Shown here: piece by piece, positions 50,407 through 59,687 of the stretch
How the letters are laid out: each line of letters opens with the position of its first letter
Numbering within the stretch: the first letter of the stretch is position 1
Source: Stutzerimonas kunmingensis
Lineage (GTDB): Bacteria; Pseudomonadota; Gammaproteobacteria; Pseudomonadales; Pseudomonadaceae
Direction of reading: 5' to 3'
DNA: 64,000 nt
Assembly (NCBI RefSeq): GCF_002929225.1
Contig: NZ_PISM01000014.1
Span: 186,001 to 250,000, forward strand
Translations under genes and position numbers: made by a program
The notes under the pieces: model-generated
The model's input: only the letters and a program-made list of their open reading frames with translations
What the model was told of the DNA's origin: nothing
Databases searched by the model: none

Positions 50407-52938
50407 ATGACGCCAGACAGCGTTCCTTCTACCTTGCTACCGTTGCGCCACGTGCTTTCCAATGGTCTGCAGGTGGGCTTTATCCAGTTGCCGACTGGCA
50501 GCCAGGCGGCAGCGCTAGTGCGCGTGCATGCCGGTGCGCACGACGCGCCGAGTCAATATCCGGGGCTCGCGCATTTTCTCGAGCATCTGCTGTTTCTAGG
50601 CAGCCATGCCTACGGGCCGTCGCAAAGTCTGATGCCGTTCGTGCAGGGCTGTGCCGGGCTACTGAATGCATCGACCCGCGAGCGCCACACCGATTTCTTC
50701 TTTCAGGTTTCGCCTGCGGCCTTTGACGAAGCGTTGAAGCGCCTGCTCGATATGCTTGCTCGGCCACTGCTCGATCCGGCTGCGCAGCTTCGCGAGCGCG
50801 AGGTGTTACAGGCCGAATTCCTGGCGCGTGGGCGGGATCGGGAAACCCTGTGCGACGCCGCTATTGGTACGGCGCTGACCACCCCGCATCCGTTTTCTGC
50901 TTTTCACGCGGGCAATCGCGACACGCTGCCGGTAGAGCTGCTGGCGTTCCAGCAGGCGCTGCAGGGCTATCACAGACGCTTCTACCACGCCGAGCAGATG
51001 GAGCTGCTGGTTGCCGCTCCCTGCAGCCTTGAGCAACTGATTGAGGTGTTGAGTTGCGTCGAGTGCCAGCTGCCGGCTGCACCTTTGGTAGCAAGGCCGG
51101 TGCCGCCGTTGCGCGCTGATGACGGCGCCACGTTGCAGCTGAAGGTTGACGCTGCAAAGCCCTGCCTGGCCATGGCATTCGCGCTGGACGACCTGCCCGA
51201 AGGCGTCGCCGTGGCGCTGGATGTCCTGCGGTCATGCTTGGCCTCCCAGGCCAATGGCAGTTTCTTCGCGGCAATGCGCGAGGCGCACTGGTGCGATGCG
51301 CTGGGGCTGCGGACGCCCTACTGGCACGCGGGGCAGGGCGTGGTCGTACTCGAATTTCAGCTGACAGAGCAGGGCATGGCGGATCGCGGTCAGCTCGTTG
51401 CGGCAGCGCGTGGCTGGCTGCACTTCATGACATCGCAGGCGCCCTGGTCCGAGCTGTGGAGCGAATACGTGCATATTCGCCAGCGCGAGCTGCTGGGCAA
51501 GGAGCCATTGGCGCTGTTGCGCTATTGGATCGATCCGGGAGCCTGGTCGCCGTCTACCAACGCCACAGATGTACAGCATGCGTTCAGGACGCTGGGCACA
51601 GCGTTGCACGGCTGTGAGCCGATCATCCTTACCGTCGATGACAGCGACGGTGACGGTCACGCGCGCATCGCTACGAAAGGCGCGGGATTTGCGCTGCAGG
51701 TGGCTTCACAACAGCTGCCGATTCCAGATCCCAGAGCGTGGCAATGGCAGCTCCCCGAGCGCAATCCCTGGTTGAGTGAGCGAGTGCAGCCGCGGACGGC
51801 GCCGGTGCTGTCGCCATCGCTGTGTTGGCTCGAGCACGGCGACGGTGCAAGTGGGCAGGGTGCACTGTATGTCAGGTGGCGCCTGTCCAGTGGGCAGCCG
51901 GCGGCCGGCCTGTGGCACGTGCTGAACGCTGCATTGCGACCACATACCCATGCCGCCGCACAGGCGGGGGTCGAGGTGCGTTTCGAAGACCACGGGCGCA
52001 GTTGGTGTCTGTCCCTGGTCGGCCATGCCGAGGCGGCACCGATCATTCTTCGGGACTTGCTCAGGGTACTGAAGGCGCCACCAGCCAGTGCGTTCGATGA
52101 AGGTTCGCGCCTGCTCAGCAAAGCCGAAACCCCGTGTGCCGACGAGATACTGATACGGCAGCTGCTACGCCGAATTCCTGCTCTGCTGGAGCCGATGACG
52201 TCCGTTGATGGCCTTCCTCTGCATCAGGCCGGACTCGATCAGCTCTGGCTCCGGTCACACTGGGATGCATTGGCGGTTGGATTCTCAGTTCATCTGAGTG
52301 GACCGTTGCAGGATGTTCTCGATGCTGTGCCCGGCATGCCGGACCTCATCAGCAGTGAGCAGGCCGCAGGCGTGCCGCGCTACCAGTGGTCTCGCTTTGG
52401 CGAGCCGGGTGAAGAAACTGCGCTGGTCCTGTTTTGCCCTCTGCCGGATCGTATGGCGGCCACGGAGGCGGCTTGGCGACAGCTTTCACGGCTCATGGAG
52501 GGCGCGTTCTTCCGCCGCCTGCGTAGCGAGCTGCAACTGGGCTACGCGGTGTTTTGCGGCTTTCGCCAGTTCGGCGAGCGGCCCGGTATCGTGTTCGCCG
52601 TGCAATCCCCCAGCGCTTCGGCCCCCGAAATTCTTGGCCATATCGAAGCCTTCCTTGAAGCCTTCGCTGGCAACCTGGCTGCGCAGACCACCGCGGCGTC
52701 CCTCGACAGCGCGTCGCTGTCAGAACAGAGCGCGGACTTGCGGCGGCATGCCGAGCGCATCTGGCAAGCTCGCTTGGCTGGCGGCGACAACAGCCATCCC
52801 GCCGCTGTGAACGCCGCCATGGCTGTCCTCCAGGTTCAGGATATGCGTGATCAGCTACATGCACTGCGCAGCGCCATCGGCGGTTGGTGTGTCGTGGCCA
52901 ATGCAGACGCACCGGACGCGCGCTGGCAGCAGCGCTGA
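50407..52938 (+). CDS. pqqF: PQQ biosynthesis M16 metallopeptidase PqqF
   Basis: An 843-residue insulinase-family protease. The inverted zinc motif HFLEH lies in GLAHFLEHLLFLGSHAYG near residue 58, followed by FVQGCAGLLNASTRERHTDFFF and, about 75 residues on, the distal Glu region (EREVLQAEF). It processes the PqqA peptide in synthesis of pyrroloquinoline quinone. No other pqq gene is nearby, so it is separated from the main cluster, as often in pseudomonads. Length suits PqqF rather than shorter M16 proteases. Confidence 0.88.
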   Translation: MTPDSVPSTLLPLRHVLSNGLQVGFIQLPTGSQAAALVRVHAGAHDAPSQYPGLAHFLEHLLFLGSHAYGPSQSLMPFVQGCAGLLNASTRERHTDFFFQVSPAAFDEALKRLLDMLARPLLDPAAQLREREVLQAEFLARGRDRETLCDAAIGTALTTPHPFSAFHAGNRDTLPVELLAFQQALQGYHRRFYHAEQMELLVAAPCSLEQLIEVLSCVECQLPAAPLVARPVPPLRADDGATLQLKVDAAKPCLAMAFALDDLPEGVAVALDVLRSCLASQANGSFFAAMREAHWCDALGLRTPYWHAGQGVVVLEFQLTEQGMADRGQLVAAARGWLHFMTSQAPWSELWSEYVHIRQRELLGKEPLALLRYWIDPGAWSPSTNATDVQHAFRTLGTALHGCEPIILTVDDSDGDGHARIATKGAGFALQVASQQLPIPDPRAWQWQLPERNPWLSERVQPRTAPVLSPSLCWLEHGDGASGQGALYVRWRLSSGQPAAGLWHVLNAALRPHTHAAAQAGVEVRFEDHGRSWCLSLVGHAEAAPIILRDLLRVLKAPPASAFDEGSRLLSKAETPCADEILIRQLLRRIPALLEPMTSVDGLPLHQAGLDQLWLRSHWDALAVGFSVHLSGPLQDVLDAVPGMPDLISSEQAAGVPRYQWSRFGEPGEETALVLFCPLPDRMAATEAAWRQLSRLMEGAFFRRLRSELQLGYAVFCGFRQFGERPGIVFAVQSPSASAPEILGHIEAFLEAFAGNLAAQTTAASLDSASLSEQSADLRRHAERIWQARLAGGDNSHPAAVNAAMAVLQVQDMRDQLHALRSAIGGWCVVANADAPDARWQQR

Positions 52939-53121
52939 CCGAACCCGCCCCCGTCGTCAGACGGTAGCCCTGTACTGCCGGGCGTTCCGCATCCACTACG
53001 AGCAATAGAAGGATCGGGCTTTTGTCTGCGCCGGATTAGGCGCGCGCTGCTTTGGATGTAGTACCTAAGCCCACATCTATGACGTCAGCGGATGACATGC
53101 TTTGCGCGCAGATCGACCCCC

Positions 53122-53148
53122 GCGGCGAAAGTACTAGCCTTTCGCCGC
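53122..53148. promoter_or_regulatory. Palindrome upstream of the porin gene, candidate operator
   Basis: GCGGCGAAAG and its exact reverse complement are separated by seven bases (TACTAGC). It lies 84-110 bp before the porin start in the 293-bp gap. It could be a regulator site or an RNA hairpin. No T-run follows, so it is not a terminator for pqqF. Confidence 0.5.
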
Positions 53149-53231
53149 CATCGAAGCGTATGTGCGCCCTGATGGCCTTTCGATAATCGCTCCCGTCACG
53201 ACTGCTTGTCGTCATTACCGCGGAGAGCGCC

Positions 53232-54419
53232 ATGCACAAGAACAAGAAAGCCGTATCAACCCTGCTACCACTGGCCCTTGCCAGTGCCGTCGCCATGACC
53301 GTAAGCCAATCGGCACTTGCCGAAATCATGCTTTACGATGAAGGGGACACCACCTTCGCCGTAGATGGTTACTTCAACACCTTCTACGTCCACAGCGACA
53401 TCGATCGGGATGGTGAGCAGTTCGACCGCAAGCAGTCGCGGGTGAAGATGGGCTTTCTGCCCAACTGGATCGGCTTCAACTTCGGCAAGCAGGTCGGCGA
53501 CCTCAAACTCGGTGGCCGCTCATCCTTCTGGGTAACGATCAACGACAGCGATACCAACGGCACCGAAACCGGCATCGACGTGCGTCAGTTCTACGCGACC
53601 GCAGCGAGTGAGCAGTGGGGCGAAGTGCTTTTCGGTAAGGATTTCGGCCTGTTCGGTCGCTCCAACATCCTGCTCGACGAAATGCTCAGCGGTTACGGTC
53701 AGGTCAGCGATACCCTGGGCCTGGTCGATGGCGGCGGCGTCTCCTTCGGCAATATTGGTACCGGCTATCCATACCCGTTCCCGACTTCGCAGATCACCTA
53801 TCGCTCGCCGAAGATGAATGGTCTGCGCATCGCCGCAGGCATCATGGACCCGGTGGATACCACCGAGGACACCTCGTCCACTCTGGACAAGGCGTACCAG
53901 GAAGCACCGCGTTTCGAAACCGAGATCACCTACGAGTTCGAGATGGGCGGCACGCAGTTCTACACCTGGATCAACGGCATGCAGCAGAGCTCGGACAACA
54001 CCGACAGCAGCATCGACAAAGTCGATTCCAAGGGCCTGGGTTACGGCGTGCAGGCCAAAATGGGCAGCCTGTCGCTGACCGCCTCGGGCTTCCAGGCCGA
54101 GGGCATCAACCCGTTCTTCACCAACAACGCCGGCGAAGCACTGCTGCGTGAGGTGGACAGCGACGGCTACCTGCTGCAGGGTTCCTACCGCTTCGGCAAG
54201 AACCGCGTAGCCCTGTCCTACGGCAAAACGAAGGATGACGGCAACGGTCTGGGCAGTGCGGCTGACTACGAGACCCGCGGCATCGCTCTGTTTCACAGCA
54301 TCAACGACAACCTGACGCTGGTTGCCGAGCTGAACCAGTTCGAGATCGAAGGCAAGGATAGCCCGGCGCTGGATGAAGAAACCCGCACCTTCGCAGTGGG
54401 TGCTGCGCTCAGCTTCTAA
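53232..54419 (+). CDS. Outer-membrane porin
   Basis: A 395-residue porin. Residues 1-30 are a signal peptide ending ALA, followed by alternating amphipathic strands (FAVDGYFNTFYVH, RSSFWVTINDSD, LLQGSYRFGKNRVALSYGK) and the C-terminal Phe for BAM recognition. It belongs to the gram-negative porin_4-like group. GGAG precedes the ATG. Proximity to pqqF hints at a role with PQQ-dependent alcohol oxidation, but that is positional only. Confidence 0.87.
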   Translation: MHKNKKAVSTLLPLALASAVAMTVSQSALAEIMLYDEGDTTFAVDGYFNTFYVHSDIDRDGEQFDRKQSRVKMGFLPNWIGFNFGKQVGDLKLGGRSSFWVTINDSDTNGTETGIDVRQFYATAASEQWGEVLFGKDFGLFGRSNILLDEMLSGYGQVSDTLGLVDGGGVSFGNIGTGYPYPFPTSQITYRSPKMNGLRIAAGIMDPVDTTEDTSSTLDKAYQEAPRFETEITYEFEMGGTQFYTWINGMQQSSDNTDSSIDKVDSKGLGYGVQAKMGSLSLTASGFQAEGINPFFTNNAGEALLREVDSDGYLLQGSYRFGKNRVALSYGKTKDDGNGLGSAADYETRGIALFHSINDNLTLVAELNQFEIEGKDSPALDEETRTFAVGAALSF

Positions 54420-54540
54420 GCAACAGCGACGGAAGGGCGCGGATGGCAGTCGAACCGTAGGTCGTGCCATCCGTTGCGATGCAGTGGTGCGTACGTTGAT
54501 CGTCCCCACGCCCTGAGTGCAACGACAACCGCTGCACCTG

Positions 54541-54574
54541 AAAGGCTGGTACCCGTGAGGGGCCAGCCTTTTCG
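54541..54574 (+). terminator. Rho-independent terminator after porin gene
   Basis: AAAGGCTGG / CCAGCCTTTT with a 14-base loop, about 120 bp after the porin stop. The rest of the 328-bp gap (54420-54747) holds the nosP leader, with no clear operator seen. Confidence 0.7.
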
Positions 54575-54747
54575 CCATCTGCTCAATTCGACATCACCGC
54601 TCTCGGCAGCGGAACTGTTGGCAACCTGCGTTGTTTCGTCGCGATGCTACCTAGGCAGGCCTTTACCGGTACTCAAGTAGCATTTTCGTCCCATATGCCC
54701 TGCCCAAGAATGGGGACATCCGATTCAGGTGGTGCGGGGTATCGTGC

Positions 54748-55911
54748 GTGACCGATGAACAAGGCGAAGTGATCCGCACGGCGATGTCCGAGGCGCGGCT
54801 ACCCGAAACGGTGGCGCAGGACCTGGCGCGCCAACTGATGCACCCGCATCTGGGCTTCGTGCTGTTCTTCTGTTCAGCGGAATATGACTTGCCGGCACTG
54901 GGCGATGCGCTGCGCCAATACTTCGGTGGCGTGCGTCTGGTCGGTTGCACTTCGGCGGGCGAGATCACCTCCCAAGGCTATGGGCGTAGCTGCGTGACGG
55001 CAGTCGGCTTCGACCATCGAAGCTTCTCCATCGCCTGCGAGCTGATCGACGAGATGGATCGCTTCAGCCTGATCGAGGCACAGCAGTTGGTCGAACGCCT
55101 GGGTAGCGACTGCCGCAGCAACTCGCTGGCACCGATCAAGGACCACAGCTTTGCGCTGACGCTGCTCGACGGGCTGTCCAGCCGTGAGGAGATCGTGTTG
55201 TCTGCGCTTAGCGCGGCGTTCGGCAGCATTCCGCATTTCGGCGGTTCGGCCGGCGACGACAATCACCTCAGCGATACCTACGTCTATTACGACGGCCGGT
55301 TCTACAGCGGTGCGGCGATCGTGGTGCTGATCAATACCTGGCTGGATTTCGAGGTGTTCACCACCCATCACATCCTGCCACTCGAAGACAAACTGGTGGT
55401 GACCCGCGCCGACAGCAACAGCCGGCGGGTTTACGAACTGAACGCCGAGCCGGCCGCCGAGGAATACGCACGGCTGATCGGTGTGCCGGTCAGCGATCTC
55501 GATCACCGCCTGTTCGCGGCCCACCCGCTGGCGGTGCGGATCAACGAGCACTACTACGTGCGTTCGATCCAGAAGGTCAACGAGGACATGAGCCTGACCT
55601 TCTATTGCGCGGTGGAGAACGGCATCGTGCTCACCGCCATGGAACCCGGCCCGCTGATGCCGAATCTGGAAGCCCTGTTCGAGCGGCTGGAACAGCGCCT
55701 CGGGCCGCCGCTGTTGACCATTGGTTGCGACTGCTTTCTGCGCCGGCTGGAAATCGAGGGCAACGACACCAGCGAACAGACTTCGGCTTTTCTCCGACGC
55801 CAGCAGGTGATCGGCTTCAACACCTACGGAGAGCAGTTCAATGGCATGCATATCAACCAGACCTTCACCGGTGTCGCCATTGGCAGACCGGGAGGCCGGG
55901 CAGGTCGCTGA
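54748..55911 (+). CDS. nosP: FIST-domain haem protein, NosP-type nitric oxide sensor
   Basis: A 387-residue cytoplasmic protein with FIST_N (about 30-225) and FIST_C (230-370). Motifs are GVRLVGCTSAGEITSQGYG, GSIPHFGGSAGDDNHL and a C-terminal GFNTYGEQFNGMHINQTFTGVAIG. In P. aeruginosa the FIST protein beside this kind of kinase (PA1975) binds haem and NO and controls NahK. The start is GTG 54748. It overlaps the kinase gene by about 70 bp. Confidence 0.88.
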   Translation: MTDEQGEVIRTAMSEARLPETVAQDLARQLMHPHLGFVLFFCSAEYDLPALGDALRQYFGGVRLVGCTSAGEITSQGYGRSCVTAVGFDHRSFSIACELIDEMDRFSLIEAQQLVERLGSDCRSNSLAPIKDHSFALTLLDGLSSREEIVLSALSAAFGSIPHFGGSAGDDNHLSDTYVYYDGRFYSGAAIVVLINTWLDFEVFTTHHILPLEDKLVVTRADSNSRRVYELNAEPAAEEYARLIGVPVSDLDHRLFAAHPLAVRINEHYYVRSIQKVNEDMSLTFYCAVENGIVLTAMEPGPLMPNLEALFERLEQRLGPPLLTIGCDCFLRRLEIEGNDTSEQTSAFLRRQQVIGFNTYGEQFNGMHINQTFTGVAIGRPGGRAGR

Positions 55912-58480
55912 GCTGCTGGCACGTCAGGCCGAACTCGAGCGGGAAAACCTCAAGCTCAAGCGCATCAACGCTGCGCTGATCGAGCGCGTCGAGTCCAGTG
56001 GCGCGGGGCGCGATGCCTCCTATGCGGCGTTTCAGCATTCGGTGGAACTGGCCGAGCAGGTCCGCGAGCGTACCGACGCCCTGAATCAGGCGATGGCCGA
56101 ACTCAAGGGCAGCAACCAGCTGCTCAGCGATGCGCGGCTGCGCGCGGAAACCGCGCACCAGCACCTGGTCGACGCCATCGAGAGCATCTCCGACGCCTTC
56201 GTGCTGTTCGACCGCGACCAGCGCATCGTCCTGTTCAACCGTCGTTTCAAGTCGCTATGGACACGCACGCGCGCGCGCATCAACGCCGGCACCCGGCTGG
56301 CGGAGGTGCGCCGACTGGCGGAAAGCACCGGGCTGATCGTCGAGGAACACCGCGGCAAGGGCGATGAGCCAACGGTGTATCGCCTGAACAACGGGCGCTG
56401 GGTGCAGGTCAGTGAGCGCCCGACCCGCGAAGGCGGGCTGGTGATTCTCTACACCGACATCACCGAGGTGAAAGTCAGCGAAACCATGCGCCGCGAGCAG
56501 GCCCTGGCGCAGAAATCGCGGCTGTTGCAGCGCGCCGTGGACAACCTGTCCCAGGGGGTGGCCATGGTCAGCGCCGAAGGCGCGCTGGAACTGTGGAATC
56601 GGCGTTTTCTCGAACTCTGTGGTTTGGCGCCGATCGAGGCGCACCGGCCGTTCGAGGAAGTCATGGCCGACAGCGAGCTGACCCTGCTCACGCCCAACAG
56701 CCGTGACGCCCGTGGCCGGCCGATTCGCGAACTGGAGCAGCGGCTGTTCGATGGGCGCGTGCTGGAAATCCGCACCCATGCGCTGCCAACCGGTGGCTTC
56801 GTCAATACCTTCACCGACATCACCGAGCGCTACCGCCATGCCGAGGCGCTGCGCGAGAGCGAGCGCTGGATCCGCCTGATCACCGACCATGTGCCGGCGT
56901 TGATCGCCTATGTCTCGGCCGATCTCACCTACGAGTTCACCAACAAGGTCTACGAGGAATGGTATCGCTGGCCCAGCGACGGCATGCTCGGCCAGTCGCT
57001 GCGCGAGGTCCACAGCGGCGAGCACTGGCGGCAGCTGGAGCCGTACATCGACCGGGCACTCTCGGGCGAAAGCGTCAGCTTCGAGATGGCCGAGCGCAAC
57101 CATGCCGGCCAGCAGCGCTACATGCTGCGCTCCTATGTGCCGAACCGGCAGGCCAATGGCGAAGTGGCCGGCATCTTCGTGCTGATTCAGGACATCACCG
57201 ATCGCCGGCGCACCGCCGAGGCGCTGCATCAGGCCTATCAGAATCTCGAACAGCGGGTGCGTGAGCGCACCGCCGAGCTGACCAGCCTCAACGACCAGCT
57301 GCTGCGCGAGATTGACGAGCGCAGCCATGTCGAGGCGCGGCTGCGTGAAGCCAAGCGAGAGGCGGAAGTAGCCAATCTGTCGAAGACCAAATTCCTTGCC
57401 GCGGTCAGTCATGACCTGCTGCAGCCGCTCAACGCCGCGCGGCTGTTCACCAGTGCCTTGCTGGAACAACCGGGGGCGCCCAACGGCGGGCTGATCCGCA
57501 ACATCAGCAACTCGCTGGAAGACGTGGAGAACCTGCTCGGCACGCTGGTCGACATTTCCAAGCTGGATGCCGGTGTGATCAAGCCGGATATCGCCCCGTT
57601 CGCTGTCAGTGAGCTGCTGGAAAACCTCGCCATGGAGTTTCGCCAGATCGCCGGGGCCGAGCAGCTGCAGCTGGACTTCATTCCTTGCTCGGCGCTGGTG
57701 CGCAGTGATATCCAGCTGCTGGCGCGCATCCTGCGCAATCTGCTGACCAACGCCATCCGCTATACGCCGCAGGGGCGCGTGCTGCTGGGCTGTCGCCGCC
57801 ATCGGCAGAGCCTGTCCATCGAGGTGTGGGACACCGGCGTCGGCATCGCCTCGGACAAGCTCGAGGAAATATTCCAGGAATTCAAACGCGGGGAGGGCGT
57901 GCGTCCCAACCAGGATCGTGGTCTCGGCCTTGGCCTGGCCATCGTCGAGAAGATCGCGCGCATGCTGGGCCATCGTATCCGGGTCAGTTCGCACCCGGGA
58001 CGCGGCTCGTGTTTCGCCATCGACGTACCATTGGCCAAGCGCGCACCCAAGGCGCGGCCTGAGCCGAGCACCACGGAGCTGGTGCTACAGCGGCTGCAGG
58101 GCGCCCGGGTCTGGGTGCTGGATAACGACACGGCGATCTGTGCGGGCATGCGCACGCTGCTGGAAGGCTGGGGCTGCAAGGTGATCACGGCGCTGTCCGA
58201 GGAGGACCTGGCGCGGCAGGTGGACAACTTCCATGCCGAGGCCGACCTGATGATTGCCGACTACCACCTGGACAATGGCCACACCGGCATCGATGTCGTC
58301 GCTACCGTCAATGCGCGCCGCGCCAGCCCGCTACCGGCGCTGATGATCACCGCCAACTACAGCAACGAACTCAAGCAGCAGGTCCGCGAGCTGGGCCATA
58401 TGCTGATGCACAAGCCGGTGCGGCCGATGAAGCTGAAGACTGCCATGTGCCATATGCTCGAGCATGGTACAGCTGGATGA
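55841..58480 (+). CDS. nahK: NahK-type soluble hybrid histidine kinase
   Basis: An 879-residue kinase without membrane segments. An N-terminal coiled coil (about 20-115) is followed by PAS domains at roughly 115-215, 235-340 and 350-460, a second coil, HisKA with KFLAAVSHDLLQPLNAARLF, and an HATPase with NLLTNAIRYTPQG, DTGVGI and GLGLGLAI. The C-terminal receiver has DNDTAICAGM and DYHLDNG as phospho-acceptor site. It relays NO signals from NosP to HptB/biofilm control in P. aeruginosa. GGAGAG precedes ATG 55841; GTG 55871 is an alternative. Confidence 0.88.
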   Translation: MACISTRPSPVSPLADREAGQVAELLARQAELERENLKLKRINAALIERVESSGAGRDASYAAFQHSVELAEQVRERTDALNQAMAELKGSNQLLSDARLRAETAHQHLVDAIESISDAFVLFDRDQRIVLFNRRFKSLWTRTRARINAGTRLAEVRRLAESTGLIVEEHRGKGDEPTVYRLNNGRWVQVSERPTREGGLVILYTDITEVKVSETMRREQALAQKSRLLQRAVDNLSQGVAMVSAEGALELWNRRFLELCGLAPIEAHRPFEEVMADSELTLLTPNSRDARGRPIRELEQRLFDGRVLEIRTHALPTGGFVNTFTDITERYRHAEALRESERWIRLITDHVPALIAYVSADLTYEFTNKVYEEWYRWPSDGMLGQSLREVHSGEHWRQLEPYIDRALSGESVSFEMAERNHAGQQRYMLRSYVPNRQANGEVAGIFVLIQDITDRRRTAEALHQAYQNLEQRVRERTAELTSLNDQLLREIDERSHVEARLREAKREAEVANLSKTKFLAAVSHDLLQPLNAARLFTSALLEQPGAPNGGLIRNISNSLEDVENLLGTLVDISKLDAGVIKPDIAPFAVSELLENLAMEFRQIAGAEQLQLDFIPCSALVRSDIQLLARILRNLLTNAIRYTPQGRVLLGCRRHRQSLSIEVWDTGVGIASDKLEEIFQEFKRGEGVRPNQDRGLGLGLAIVEKIARMLGHRIRVSSHPGRGSCFAIDVPLAKRAPKARPEPSTTELVLQRLQGARVWVLDNDTAICAGMRTLLEGWGCKVITALSEEDLARQVDNFHAEADLMIADYHLDNGHTGIDVVATVNARRASPLPALMITANYSNELKQQVRELGHMLMHKPVRPMKLKTAMCHMLEHGTAG

Positions 58481-58595
58481 CTGATCCGCTGGCCCCGGCA
58501 GCCGCCGGATGTGACCGCATCGCCGCGGGCGCGCTTCCCACAGGACCTGGAGTTTTGTAGAAGCACGACATCTGGGCGATGGTATGGGTTTCAGG

Positions 58596-59603
58596 CTAGC
58601 TGTGCTCCGATCTCACCCAGATGCCGTTGCCTCGCAGGCGCTCGCGATCATGTGGTCGATCCAGTCCAAGAAGCGGACCTTTCGGCACGATGCCATTTCC
58701 GTTGATCTGTCGATGGCTGGCGTAGTAGTGATTCTTGATGTGTGTGAAATCCACCGTTTCGGCTATTCCCGGCCACTGGTAGAGCTCGCGTAGCCAGTTC
58801 GACAGGTTCGGATAGTCCTCGATGCGGCGCAGGTTGCACTTGAAGTGGCCGTGGTAAACCGCGTCGAAGCGAATGGCTGTGGTGAATAGGCGCCAGTCGG
58901 CCTCTGTCAGGTACTCCCCTGTCAGGTAACGCTGCTTGCCCAGGCGTCGCTCCAGCCAGTCGAGCTCACGGAACAACTCGTCGAAGGCTTCTTCGTAGGC
59001 CTCCTGGGTCGTGGCGAAACCTGCTCGATAGACCCCGTTGTTGATCGCCGGATAGATCCGCGCGTTTAGCGCATCGATTTCGCCATGCAGCGCCTCCGGG
59101 TAGAAATCCAGCGTAGAGCCGGTCAGCTCGTCGAAAGCGCTGTTGAAGATGCGGATGATATCGGCAGACTCGTTGTTGACGATGCACTGGCGCTCGCGAT
59201 CCCAAAGAACGGGAACGGTGACCCGGCCCGAGTACTTCGGATCCTCACGGGTGTAGCGCTGATGCAGGTAGTCGAATTCGTCCAGCGCATCGCCGCTGGA
59301 GCCGGTGGACTTGTCGAAGGGCCAGCCGTGCTCGGCCATCAGCCAGCTGACCACGGACACGTCGATCAACGGCTCGAGCCCCTTGAGCTTGCGGTAGATC
59401 AGCGTGCGATGCGCCCACGGGCAGGCAAGCGAAACATAGAGATGATAGCGACCGGCCTCAGCCTGGAAGCCACCCTGGCCGTCAGGCCCGGGCGCGCCGT
59501 CGGGCGTGACCCAGTGCCGGCGCTTGGCCTGTTCGCGTTCGAATTTGCCATCGCGGCTTGCGTACCAGCGGTCGTGCCACTGGCCATCGATCAGTAATCC
59601 CAT
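58596..59603 (-). CDS. yqjG: Glutathionyl-hydroquinone reductase (xi-class GST)
   Basis: A 335-residue enzyme reducing glutathionyl-hydroquinones. Catalytic Cys lies in YVSLACPWAHRTLIYRKLKGLE. Typical stretches are VPVLWDRERQCIVNNESADIIRIFN, NGVYRAGFATTQEAYEEA, YLTEADWRLFTTAIRFD and HGHFKCNLRRIEDYPNL. Length fits the family (about 320-330). Monocistronic by position. Confidence 0.93.
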   Translation of the reverse strand: MGLLIDGQWHDRWYASRDGKFEREQAKRRHWVTPDGAPGPDGQGGFQAEAGRYHLYVSLACPWAHRTLIYRKLKGLEPLIDVSVVSWLMAEHGWPFDKSTGSSGDALDEFDYLHQRYTREDPKYSGRVTVPVLWDRERQCIVNNESADIIRIFNSAFDELTGSTLDFYPEALHGEIDALNARIYPAINNGVYRAGFATTQEAYEEAFDELFRELDWLERRLGKQRYLTGEYLTEADWRLFTTAIRFDAVYHGHFKCNLRRIEDYPNLSNWLRELYQWPGIAETVDFTHIKNHYYASHRQINGNGIVPKGPLLGLDRPHDRERLRGNGIWVRSEHS

Positions 59604-59687
59604 GGTGCCCTCCTGTTACGGCATAGGAGGCCAGTCTAGGAAGCATCGTTCGATCGATGTGACCGAATGGCGGGTTAATCCTATCGC

